A stretch of 13,862 bases of DNA, from contig JAUNIK010000024.1 of NCBI GenBank assembly GCA_030523505.1, positions 1-13,862 on the forward strand, in the 5' to 3' direction. The notes below the pieces were generated by a model, which did no database searches, was not told the origin of the DNA, and saw only the letters and a program-made list of their open reading frames with translations. Of this stretch, positions 7,763-13,862 are shown in pieces. Made by a program: the position numbers and the translations under genes. The DNA comes from Prevotellaceae bacterium. GTDB taxonomy: Bacteria > Bacteroidota > Bacteroidia > Bacteroidales > Bacteroidaceae. Within the stretch, counting starts at the first letter, position 1; the number at the start of each line of letters is the position of its first letter.

Positions 7763-9034
7763 ATGATGAAATTTATTTTAGCATCTATCGGGGTTTTCCT
7801 CGTTGTTATCCTGCTGGTAGTCGTTGTGCTGCTGGTAGCAAAGAAGTACCTCAGCCCATCGGGTAAGGTAAAGGTGACTGTCAATGGCAAGAATACTTAT
7901 GAGGTAGAGCAGGGTTCAAGCGTGCTCTCTACACTCGCAGAGGAAGGTGTTCACCTCCCATCAGCTTGTGGTGGTAAGGGTTCTTGCGGACAGTGCAAGT
8001 GTCAGGTAGTTTCAGGTGGTGGCGAGATTCTCGATTCTGAGAAGGGTCACTTCACACGTAAGCAGATCAAGGAAGGCTATCGTCTTGGTTGCCAGTGCAA
8101 GGTTAAGGGCGACTTGGAGTTGAAGGTGGCAGACTCTGTTCTTGGTGTTAAGGAGTGGGAGTGTACCGTTATTGGTAACCGTAACGTTGCTACCTTCATC
8201 AAGGAGTACAAGGTGGCTCTCCCTCCAGGTGAGCACATGGACTTCGAACCTGGTTCATACGCTCAGATCCGTATTCCAAAGTTCGAGAACCTTAAGTACT
8301 CTGACTTCGACAAGTCTCTCATTGGCGATACTTATCTTCCAGCATGGGAGAAGTTTGGCTTGTTCGGCCTCGTATGTAACAACCCTGAGGAGACAATCCG
8401 TGCTTACTCTATGGCCAACTATCCTGACGAGGGTGATATCATCACATTGAATGTGCGTATCGCTACTCCTCCATTCAAACCAAAGGATCAGGGTCCTGGC
8501 TTCATGGATGTAAACCCAGGTATTGCTTCTTCATACATCTTCTCATTGAAGCCTGGTGATAAGGTTATCATGTCTGGTCCTTATGGAGAGTTCCGTCCTA
8601 AGTACGGTACTGGCCGTGAGATGATCTGGGTAGGTGGTGGTGCCGGTATGGCTCCTCTCCGTGCACAGATTATGCACTGCTTGAAGACTCTCAACATCCG
8701 TGACCGCGAGATGCACTACTTCTATGGTGCTCGTGCATTGGAGGAGATTCCATTCCTTGATGACTTCCTCCAGCTCGAGAAGGATTATGACAACTTCCAC
8801 TTCCACCTTGCTCTCGACCGTCCAGATCCAAAGGCTGACGAGGCTGGCGTAAAGTACACTCCTGGTTTCGTTGCTCCTGTTATGGGCGATACCTATCTCA
8901 AGCAGCATGAGGCTCCAGAAGACTGTGAGTACTACCTCTGTGGACCTCCGATGATGGCTAAGACCGTTCTCGATCTTCTCCATTCACTCGGCGTTGAGGA
9001 TGATATGATCGACTTCGATAACTTCGGCGGATAA
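7763..9034 (+). CDS. nqrF: Na+-translocating NADH:quinone oxidoreductase subunit F (NADH-oxidising)
   Basis: This 423-residue subunit is the NADH entry point. It oxidises NADH with FAD and passes electrons to a 2Fe-2S ferredoxin centre. In order it has an N-terminal membrane helix (about 4-27), a plant-type ferredoxin domain (about 35-125) with the ligand pattern Cys69, Cys75, Cys78 and Cys110, a ferredoxin-reductase FAD domain with RAYS (213-216), and an NAD-binding domain with GGGAGMAPLR (291-300) and CGPPMM (393-398). The C-terminus is FDNFGG, typical of NqrF. Length is close to the ~407 residues of proteobacterial NqrF. All cofactor residues are present, so the enzyme should be active. 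It is the last operon gene and is followed by a terminator at 9067-9114. Confidence 0.97.
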   Translation: MMKFILASIGVFLVVILLVVVVLLVAKKYLSPSGKVKVTVNGKNTYEVEQGSSVLSTLAEEGVHLPSACGGKGSCGQCKCQVVSGGGEILDSEKGHFTRKQIKEGYRLGCQCKVKGDLELKVADSVLGVKEWECTVIGNRNVATFIKEYKVALPPGEHMDFEPGSYAQIRIPKFENLKYSDFDKSLIGDTYLPAWEKFGLFGLVCNNPEETIRAYSMANYPDEGDIITLNVRIATPPFKPKDQGPGFMDVNPGIASSYIFSLKPGDKVIMSGPYGEFRPKYGTGREMIWVGGGAGMAPLRAQIMHCLKTLNIRDREMHYFYGARALEEIPFLDDFLQLEKDYDNFHFHLALDRPDPKADEAGVKYTPGFVAPVMGDTYLKQHEAPEDCEYYLCGPPMMAKTVLDLLHSLGVEDDMIDFDNFGG

Positions 9035-9066
9035 TTGGCGTAGCCTTTTGTTCCGAATATAATATT

Positions 9067-9114
9067 TCTGCCATTTTGTCTCTTTATTGAGTCAGGATGG
9101 CAGATTTTCTTTTT
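9067..9114 (+). terminator. Rho-independent terminator of the nqr operon
   Basis: A perfect 8-base inverted repeat, TCTGCCAT (9067-9074) with ATGGCAGA (9097-9104), is followed directly by TTTTCTTTTT. The 22-base loop is long for a terminator, but the position, 33 bases after the nqrF stop, and the T-tract fit. Confidence 0.75.
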
Positions 9115-9124
9115 GGGCATTCAG

Positions 9125-9155
9125 TTTGCAGTAAGGAGGGCAAACAATAATTTTT
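9125..9155 (+). promoter_or_regulatory. Putative promoter of the clpB-like gene with overlapping inverted repeat
   Basis: TTTG (9125-9128) and TAATTTTT (9148-9155) are 19 bases apart and resemble the Bacteroidetes -33 TTTG and -7 TAnnTTTG boxes, with one mismatch in the latter. A perfect inverted repeat GTTTGC (9124-9129) / GCAAAC (9140-9145) overlaps the -33 box and lies in the spacer, with AGGAGG in its 10-base loop. If this promoter is used, the leader is only about 8 bases and the repeat would act as DNA, not RNA. No CIRCE heat-shock element was found. Confidence 0.35.
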
Positions 9156-9169
9156 AAATCATAACAGAT

Positions 9170-11248
9170 ATGAATACACAAACACACAACAATCAGAATG
9201 CTCAACCAAAGTTTGAGAATCTGAACCGCTTTGCCATCAATCTTGTTGACAATGCCCGCAAAGGAAAACTCGACCCAGTAATCGGTCGTGATGATGAGAT
9301 ACGCCGTGTACTGCAGATACTCTCGCGCCGTACGAAGAACAATCCTATAATCATCGGTGAACCAGGAACTGGTAAGACCGCCATTGTGGAAGGTCTTGCA
9401 CAGCGAATAGTCCGTGGCGATGTGCCTGATAACCTCAAAAACCGTCTGGTATTCTCGCTGGATATGGGTGCTCTCGTCGCTGGTGCTAAATACAAAGGTG
9501 AATTTGAGGAGCGTCTGAAGGGCGTTATCAAGGAAGTCGTAGAGGCTGAAGGACAGATAATCCTCTTCATCGATGAGATACATACCCTTGTAGGTGCAGG
9601 AGGTGGCGAAGGTGCTATGGATGCAGCAAACATCCTTAAACCGGCTCTCGCCCGTGGTGAACTGCGTGCCATTGGTGCTACGACACTCAACGAATATCAG
9701 AAATACTTTGAGAAGGACAAGGCTCTGGAGCGCCGTTTCCAGAGTGTTATGGTTGACGAGCCTAGTGAAGCGGAGGCTATCTCGATACTCCGTGGTTTGA
9801 AAGAGAACTATGAGAACCATCACAAGGTGCGCATTCAGGATGATGCTTGTATTGCTGCCGTGCGTCTTTCGGAAAGATATATTTCAGAGCGATTCCTTCC
9901 TGACAAGGCCATCGACCTGATGGATGAAGCCGCAGCCAAACTGCGTATGGAGCGTGACTCTATGCCAGAGGAGATGGATGAGTTGACTCGTAAGGTGCGT
10001 CAGTTGGAGATTGAGCGTGCTGCAATAAAGAAGGAGAATGACAGTGAGAAACTCCAGAAGTTGGAGGCAGAACTTGCTGAACTCAATGCTGAACTGTCGA
10101 AGATGAAGGCGCAGTGGGAGGCGGAGAAGAATCAGGCTGACCGTGTGCAGATTATCAAAGAACAGCAGAAACAGCTGAAACTTCAAGCTGAACAGGCTGA
10201 GCGTAATGGCGACTATGGCAAGGTGGCAGAGATACGTTATTCACGACTGCCGGCATTGGAGAAAGACCTTGAGACATTGCTTAACAATGCTGGAAACGCC
10301 ACTACTGCAATGCTCCGTGAGGAGGTTACTGCCGATGATATCGCAGAGGTAGTGTCTCGTTGGACAGGAATACCTGTGAAGCGAATGTTGCAGAGCGACC
10401 GAGAGAAACTACTGCACCTTGAAGACGAACTTCACAAAAGGGTAGTGGGCCAGAACGAAGCCATCGAGGCTGTCAGCAATGCTGTTCGTCGTAGTCGTGC
10501 TGGTTTGCAGGATCCAAAGCGACCAATCGCTTCGTTCATCTTCCTTGGCACAACGGGTGTAGGAAAGACCGAATTGGCAAAGGCTCTGGCTGACTATCTG
10601 TTCAATGATGAAAAGATGATAACCCGTATCGATATGTCGGAATATCAGGAGAAATTCAGCGTTACCCGTCTGATAGGAGCCCCTCCGGGATATGTAGGCT
10701 ATGACGAGGGTGGCCAGTTGACCGAGGCTGTGCGTCGCAAGCCATATTCAGTGGTGCTCTTCGATGAGATAGAAAAGGCTCATCCGGATGTGTTCAACAC
10801 ACTGCTGCAGGTTCTTGACGACGGCCGACTGACCGACAATAAGGGAAGAACCGTCAACTTCAAGAATACTATCATCATCATGACTTCAAACATGAAAGAG
10901 GAACAGTTGATGAGCGTGATGCGACCAGAGTTCCGCAACCGTATTGATGAGACAATATTCTTCCATCAGCTTACTCGCGATGAAATCAGCCAGATTGTGG
11001 AGATGCAGCTGAAGAATGTCAGTCTGATGCTTTACTCACAGGGCTTTGAGATGAAATGGACTCCTGCGGCTGTCAACTACCTCGCCGATCAGGGTTATGA
11101 CCCACAGTTCGGTGCCCGTCCGGTGAAGCGTGCTATTCAGCATCTCGTGCTCGATGATATGAGTAAGGCACTGCTTGCAGGAACAATCTCTCGCGAGAGA
11201 CCAATAATCGTTGATGCAAACAGTTCTGGATTGAACTTCCACTCATAA
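9170..11248 (+). CDS. clpB: ClpB-type AAA+ disaggregase lacking the N-terminal domain
   Basis: This 692-residue protein has two ATPase modules and the coiled-coil middle domain of ClpB/Hsp104, a hexameric cytoplasmic machine that threads aggregated proteins through its pore with DnaK. Module 1 has Walker A GEPGTGKT (63-70), pore loop [10 protein letters not shown] (107-116), Walker B ILFIDE (131-136) and Arg fingers in ALERRF (185-190). The charged Glu/Lys/Gln-rich region ~260-390 is the middle domain. Module 2 has GTTGVGKT (460-467), pore loop GYVGYDEGG (507-515), Walker B VVLFDE (528-533), sensor TSN (572-574), RPEFRNRID (585-593) and sensor-2 GARPVKRA (648-655). Full-length ClpB is about 860 residues. 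The ~150-residue Clp_N substrate domain is absent: only about 14 Asn/Gln-rich residues precede module 1, and the 135 bases upstream cannot encode it. Between TSN and RPEF only about 10 residues remain. No ClpP-docking loop was recognised. It could be a second ClpB paralogue. Confidence 0.93.
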   Translation: MNTQTHNNQNAQPKFENLNRFAINLVDNARKGKLDPVIGRDDEIRRVLQILSRRTKNNPIIIGEPGTGKTAIVEGLAQRIVRGDVPDNLKNRLVFSLDMGALVAGAKYKGEFEERLKGVIKEVVEAEGQIILFIDEIHTLVGAGGGEGAMDAANILKPALARGELRAIGATTLNEYQKYFEKDKALERRFQSVMVDEPSEAEAISILRGLKENYENHHKVRIQDDACIAAVRLSERYISERFLPDKAIDLMDEAAAKLRMERDSMPEEMDELTRKVRQLEIERAAIKKENDSEKLQKLEAELAELNAELSKMKAQWEAEKNQADRVQIIKEQQKQLKLQAEQAERNGDYGKVAEIRYSRLPALEKDLETLLNNAGNATTAMLREEVTADDIAEVVSRWTGIPVKRMLQSDREKLLHLEDELHKRVVGQNEAIEAVSNAVRRSRAGLQDPKRPIASFIFLGTTGVGKTELAKALADYLFNDEKMITRIDMSEYQEKFSVTRLIGAPPGYVGYDEGGQLTEAVRRKPYSVVLFDEIEKAHPDVFNTLLQVLDDGRLTDNKGRTVNFKNTIIIMTSNMKEEQLMSVMRPEFRNRIDETIFFHQLTRDEISQIVEMQLKNVSLMLYSQGFEMKWTPAAVNYLADQGYDPQFGARPVKRAIQHLVLDDMSKALLAGTISRERPIIVDANSSGLNFHS

Positions 11249-11258
11249 TATAATGTAT

Positions 11259-11295
11259 AAGGCAAGGGAACTTATTGATAGTTTCCTTGCTTTTT
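11259..11295 (+). terminator. Rho-independent terminator after the clpB-like gene
   Basis: GCAAGGGAACT (11262-11272) pairs with AGTTTCCTTGC (11280-11290) over 11 positions with one G-T pair and a 7-base loop (TATTGAT), followed by TTTTT. It lies 13 bases after the stop codon at 11246-11248. A strong, textbook structure. Confidence 0.9.
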
Positions 11296-11330
11296 GTTTG
11301 TGTTTTGTACGGAAATCGGGAAATTATTCG

Positions 11331-11338
11331 TATCTTTG
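11331..11338 (+). promoter_or_regulatory. Putative -7 promoter element of the helicase gene
   Basis: TATCTTTG is a full match to TAnnTTTG. A TTTG at 11304-11307 lies 23 bases upstream, slightly far for a -33 box. The predicted start near 11345 gives a leader of about 23 bases before the ATG at 11368, which has no Shine-Dalgarno sequence. Confidence 0.55.
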
Positions 11339-11367
11339 CTTAAAATAATCCCAATAAGCAGAAATCT

Positions 11368-13167
11368 ATGAACTTTGACGGCAATTCAGAAATGGAACTC
11401 GCCTGGAATATGGTGGCCAATACCGACGCCTCGGTGTTTTTGACAGGTAAGGCTGGTACTGGCAAGACCACATTCCTGCGCCGTATTCGGCAGCAGATAA
11501 ACAAGCGTATGGTGGTGTTGGCACCAACAGGCGTTGCAGCCATAAACGCACAAGGACAGACAATCCATTCATTTTTCCAACTCGCGTTGACACCATTCCT
11601 TCCCGGCTATGTGCAGGAAGAGCGCAAGACTTTCTTCAGGATGAGTCAGGAAAAGAAGAAACTCATCCGTTCGCTGGATCTGCTCGTCATAGATGAGATA
11701 AGTATGGTGCGATGCGACCTGCTTGATGCTGTGGATATGGAAATGAGGAAATACCGCGACCATAGTCTGCCTTTCGGAGGTGTACAGTTGCTGCTGATAG
11801 GCGATTTGTGTCAGTTGTCGCCAGTGGCAAAAGACGAAGAATGGGCATTGCTGTCGCAACACTACGACACACCGTATTTCTTTAGCAGTAAGAGTTTGCA
11901 AAGCATCAACTATGCAACGATAGAATTGCACAAGGTGTATCGTCAGGAAGACCAGACTTTCATTGACTTGCTGGGTAAAATCCGCCGAAATGCTGTCGAT
12001 GCAGATGTCATCAACCGACTCAATGGCCGTTACATACCAAATTTCCAAATACCAGAAAACGAAGAATGGATTCGCCTGACAACGCATAACATCACTGCCC
12101 AGAACTACAACCAGTGGAAACTCGCGGAGATAAACACCACGGAGCACACCTTCACGGCCGAGATAAAGGGCAATTTCCCTGCGTTTTCGTATCCTACGGA
12201 TGAGTCGCTTACATTGAAGGTCGGTGCTCAGGTCATGTTCATAAAGAACGATATCTCGCCGGCTCACGCTTTCTATAACGGCAAGATTGGTGTTGTCTGT
12301 GCCATCAGTGATGAGAAAATATCTGTGTGGTGTAAAGGCGAAACCAAACCGATTGATGTTGAAAAGATGGCATGGGAGAACACGAAGTATGTCATTGACG
12401 AGGCAACGAAAGATATAAAGGAAAGCGTAGAAGGAACATTCTCGCAGTTTCCTCTGCGCTTAGCATGGGCTATAACGGTTCATAAGAGTCAGGGCCTGAC
12501 CTTTGACCATGCAGTACTCGATATTAACAAATCGTTTGCCCATGGTCAGGTGTATGTGGCGTTGAGCCGTTGTCGCACATTGGAAGGATTGGTTCTTTCG
12601 GCACCTATCGATGTAAACTCCGTGATATCCGACAGCAGTGTTGATTCCTATATGGACAATCGCATAATTGAACCAGAGCGTTTGAGGCAGGCATTGCCTT
12701 CGTTAGCACAGGCATATTACAAGAAACTGCTTGACGAGATGTTTGATTTCACCCGTCTGACAAACGATTTCAATGAGTTTTTCAAGGTCGTGGGCAGATA
12801 TTTCATCGGTGATTTCCCTGAGTTCTATGCAATGCTGCAAAAGGCGAGCCCAATCTTGAACAATGAAATAAGTTCTGTTGCCGACAGGTTCAGGGTTCAA
12901 TACAGCAATATCATGGCATCACTCTCTGGTGATAATTATGAAAATGACGCTCTGCTTCACGAGAGAATACGCAAGGCTGCTATTTACTTCTCTGCCAAAC
13001 TGCGTGAGGCTTTCCATCAGATAGAGTTCCATTCTGCGTTGACAATCAGTGATAAGGCGCAGTTGAAGCGATACAACAATGCACTTACTGCATTCCTTAC
13101 AACGTACAAGGTGCAGTTGGCGGTTATTGAATTTACAGTCTTGGATTCTCTGTCAAGAACTATTTGA
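11368..13167 (+). CDS. Pif1/RecD-like SF1B helicase, C-terminus probably frameshifted
   Basis: This 599-residue reading frame carries the full set of superfamily 1B helicase motifs: Walker A GKAGTGKTT (27-35), motif Ia APTGVAAINAQGQTIHSF (52-69), Walker B VIDEIS (107-112), motif III GDLCQLSPV (145-153), motif IV HKVYRQED (188-195), motif V LAWAITVHKSQGLTFD (365-380) and motif VI VYVALSRCR (395-403). This is the Pif1-type arrangement, expected to give ATP-driven 5'-3' unwinding of DNA or RNA:DNA hybrids; the cellular role in Bacteroidetes is not clear to me. Residues ~440-599 form a largely helical region with no domain I recognise. The final ~11 residues (FTVLDSLSRTI) look out of register: the -1 frame from 13131 continues for 44 codons with a more natural, basic C-terminus. 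The motor is intact either way. It has its own promoter and is flanked by terminators, so it is probably monocistronic. Confidence 0.9.
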   Translation: MNFDGNSEMELAWNMVANTDASVFLTGKAGTGKTTFLRRIRQQINKRMVVLAPTGVAAINAQGQTIHSFFQLALTPFLPGYVQEERKTFFRMSQEKKKLIRSLDLLVIDEISMVRCDLLDAVDMEMRKYRDHSLPFGGVQLLLIGDLCQLSPVAKDEEWALLSQHYDTPYFFSSKSLQSINYATIELHKVYRQEDQTFIDLLGKIRRNAVDADVINRLNGRYIPNFQIPENEEWIRLTTHNITAQNYNQWKLAEINTTEHTFTAEIKGNFPAFSYPTDESLTLKVGAQVMFIKNDISPAHAFYNGKIGVVCAISDEKISVWCKGETKPIDVEKMAWENTKYVIDEATKDIKESVEGTFSQFPLRLAWAITVHKSQGLTFDHAVLDINKSFAHGQVYVALSRCRTLEGLVLSAPIDVNSVISDSSVDSYMDNRIIEPERLRQALPSLAQAYYKKLLDEMFDFTRLTNDFNEFFKVVGRYFIGDFPEFYAMLQKASPILNNEISSVADRFRVQYSNIMASLSGDNYENDALLHERIRKAAIYFSAKLREAFHQIEFHSALTISDKAQLKRYNNALTAFLTTYKVQLAVIEFTVLDSLSRTI

Positions 13168-13265
13168 AGCATAAGGGTAGGGCGCTGGCTATGGATGATA
13201 TACAGGAAAAAGCAAAACATACAACAAAGCGCCGTTCGCGAAAACGCAAAGATGCACTATCATAA
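13131..13265 (+). other. Displaced C-terminal coding segment of the helicase (-1 frame)
   Basis: Reading from 13131 gives 44 codons beginning IYSLGFSVKNYLKHKGRALA and ending in a very basic tail (TTKRRSRKRKD) before TAA at 13263-13265. An in-frame stop (TGA, 13128-13130) just precedes it, and it has no good start of its own, so it is best read as the true end of the helicase separated from it by a one-base loss. Adding one A in GAATTT (13129-13134) would join both parts into a 632-residue protein. Lys/Arg-rich tails of this kind are common at the ends of nucleic-acid enzymes. Inference from composition and position; no alignment was possible. Confidence 0.55.
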
Positions 13266-13270
13266 ATAAG

Positions 13271-13306
13271 AATGCCAGCAATCGTTTTGACTGCTGGCAT
13301 TTCTTA
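13271..13306. terminator. Terminator hairpin between convergent genes
   Basis: AATGCCAGCA (13271-13280) and TGCTGGCATT (13292-13301) form a perfect 10-base stem with an 11-base loop. On the plus strand TTCTTATAT follows, and on the minus strand a CTTATTTATG stretch follows. It sits five bases after the TAA at 13263-13265, which itself supports that TAA as the real helicase end, and probably serves both converging genes. Confidence 0.75.
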
Positions 13307-13314
13307 TATATATA

Positions 13315-13344
13315 AATAGGTGTATTTTCTGATGACTACCTATT
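13315..13344 (-). terminator. Possible terminator of the HAD phosphatase transcript
   Basis: AATAGGT (13315-13321) and ACCTATT (13338-13344) form a 7-base inverted repeat with a 16-base spacer, 13 bases beyond the minus-strand stop at 13358. The following minus-strand sequence alternates T and A instead of giving a clean T-run, so this is weak. Confidence 0.3.
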
Positions 13345-13357
13345 GTCGCAAAAGGAC

Positions 13358-13789
13358 TTATCTGCTCCACCAATGCTTGCGCTTTGGAGTTTCATGGTCT
13401 TCAAGGCGTGAACGCATACTCTCGCGGAGAATCTGCTCGTAGGTCTTACCTTCGGTGATGATGCGGTAAATCTGTCCCCATTCAGGAAGACCGCCGACAT
13501 TGCGATCATCAATCCACATGTCCACCTTGAGCTTGCGAGAGAAGTGGTTGTTCTTTTCTTTTTCCTCTTCAGGATAGTCCTTGTTCACAGCGTAGAACTC
13601 CACACCACGCTCTTTGCACCAATCAACGGCTTCCTGCAACAGGTCGCCCTCACGAACACTCCAGAGTATCAGCTGGTGATGGTCTCTAATGAGCATTTTA
13701 AGGGTTTCTGTTGCAAAAGGAATCTCCGGACCGATAGCAGGATAGCGGTGTTCAACGATTGTTCCGTCAAAATCTACTGCGATAGTCAT
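13358..13789 (-). CDS. Small HAD-superfamily hydrolase (BT0820-like phosphatase)
   Basis: This 143-residue soluble protein has the HAD catalytic core without a large cap. Motif I is DFDGT (Asp6 nucleophile, Asp8 acid/base), motif II is in LILWSV (Ser44), motif III Lys is in SRKLK (86 or 88), and motif IV is WIDDRN (Asp94, Asp95). The order and spacing fit the small HAD hydrolases widespread in Bacteroides and Prevotella, whose substrates are mostly unknown; a phosphorylated sugar or other small metabolite is plausible but not shown. The sequence around FYAVNKDYPEEE and DDRNVGGLPEWG is typical of this group. The last ~28 residues form a basic tail (KRKHWWSR). It begins three bases after the stop of the gene upstream on the minus strand, so the two are probably co-transcribed. 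The start ATG at 13789 immediately precedes MTIAVDFDGT, leaving no room for another start. Confidence 0.88.
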   Translation of the reverse strand: MTIAVDFDGTIVEHRYPAIGPEIPFATETLKMLIRDHHQLILWSVREGDLLQEAVDWCKERGVEFYAVNKDYPEEEKEKNNHFSRKLKVDMWIDDRNVGGLPEWGQIYRIITEGKTYEQILRESMRSRLEDHETPKRKHWWSR

Positions 13790-13792
13790 ATC

Positions 13793-13862
13793 TTACAATT
13801 TAACAGAAGTATCGTTCTTATCGCCGTAGTTGCTATTGCTGTAGTTGCCGTATGAACCGTAG
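13793..13862 (-). CDS. C-terminal tail of a Gly/Tyr/Asn/Ser-rich protein, possibly a BY-kinase (partial)
   Basis: The minus frame from the right edge to TAA at 13795-13793 encodes about 22 residues with the pattern YGSYGNYSNSNYG, then DKNDTSVKL. Tyr/Gly-rich C-terminal clusters are a hallmark of bacterial tyrosine kinases (Wzc-like BY-kinases) that control capsule or exopolysaccharide export, where the tyrosines are autophosphorylated. In Bacteroidales such kinases can sit beside small HAD phosphatases. An RNA-binding or other low-complexity protein is also possible. A second minus frame is open here too (ending in a TGA that overlaps the next ATG), but it gives a less convincing Thr/Ala/Ile-rich peptide. 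Only the last codons are visible, so the identification is tentative. Confidence 0.45.
   Translation of the reverse strand, partial: YGSYGNYSNSNYGDKNDTSVKL

Noticed and set aside
9092-9823. A 243-codon minus-strand frame opposite the clpB-like gene, and a 232-codon one (11569-12267) opposite the helicase
   Set aside because: The plus-strand proteins carry complete catalytic motifs over the same bases; the antisense products have no recognisable features.
13123-13140. Programmed -1 ribosomal frameshifting at the end of the helicase
   Set aside because: No slippery heptamer is present in the zero frame and no stable downstream stem was seen; a one-base loss is the simpler explanation.
13544-13855. 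A 103-codon plus-strand frame ending in Val/Ala/Ile repeats
   Set aside because: It is antisense to the HAD phosphatase and to the Tyr-rich tail, whose minus-strand motifs are clear.
1-13862. CRISPR arrays, tRNA or rRNA genes, insertion sequences, integrase or attachment sites
   Set aside because: Reading through the window showed no regularly spaced repeats, no cloverleaf-like tRNA sequence, and no transposase or integrase motifs.

Overview
The window looks like a chromosomal segment of a Bacteroidales bacterium, most likely Prevotella or a close relative. The reasons are the gene families and their protein sequences, several TAnnTTTG-type -7 promoter elements, AT-rich leaders without Shine-Dalgarno sites at first genes, and moderate GC content. 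This assignment is inference; no rRNA or other marker gene is present. The content is mostly core metabolism and protein or DNA maintenance. I saw no mobile element, CRISPR array, tRNA or rRNA.

Layout. (1) Positions 1-3097, minus strand: the N-terminal ~1032 codons of a very large TamB/AsmA-like envelope protein, running off the left edge and apparently starting at a TTG codon. (2) Positions 3098-3303: a divergent intergenic region with one -7 promoter element facing each way. (3) Positions 3304-9034, plus strand: a complete six-gene nqrABCDEF operon for the Na+-translocating NADH:quinone oxidoreductase, closed by a rho-independent terminator at 9067-9114. (4) Positions 9170-11248, plus: a ClpB-type AAA+ disaggregase that has no N-terminal Clp_N domain and is also shortened inside its second ATPase module, followed by a strong terminator. 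(5) Positions 11368-13167, plus: a Pif1/RecD-like SF1B helicase whose reading frame appears to be broken by a single-base loss near its 3' end; a further 44 codons of plausible C-terminus continue in the -1 frame to 13265. (6) Positions 13271-13344: convergent terminator hairpins. (7) Positions 13358-13862, minus: a small HAD-family phosphatase, preceded by the last ~22 codons of a Gly/Tyr/Asn/Ser-rich protein, possibly the tail of a BY-type tyrosine kinase.

How the genes work together. The Nqr subunits form one membrane complex that oxidises NADH (NqrF), passes electrons through the 2Fe-2S centres and covalent FMNs (NqrF, NqrD/E, NqrC, NqrB) to a quinone, and exports Na+. All the key cofactor residues can be located. 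The other genes are functionally separate: envelope lipid or protein homeostasis (TamB-like), proteostasis (ClpB), DNA or RNA unwinding (helicase), and a phosphatase next to a probable surface-polysaccharide gene.

The points most worth checking are the N-domain-less, internally shortened ClpB, the helicase frameshift, the TTG start and palindrome at the tamB-like promoter, and the Tyr-rich tail at the right edge. I found no convincing new multi-gene system.
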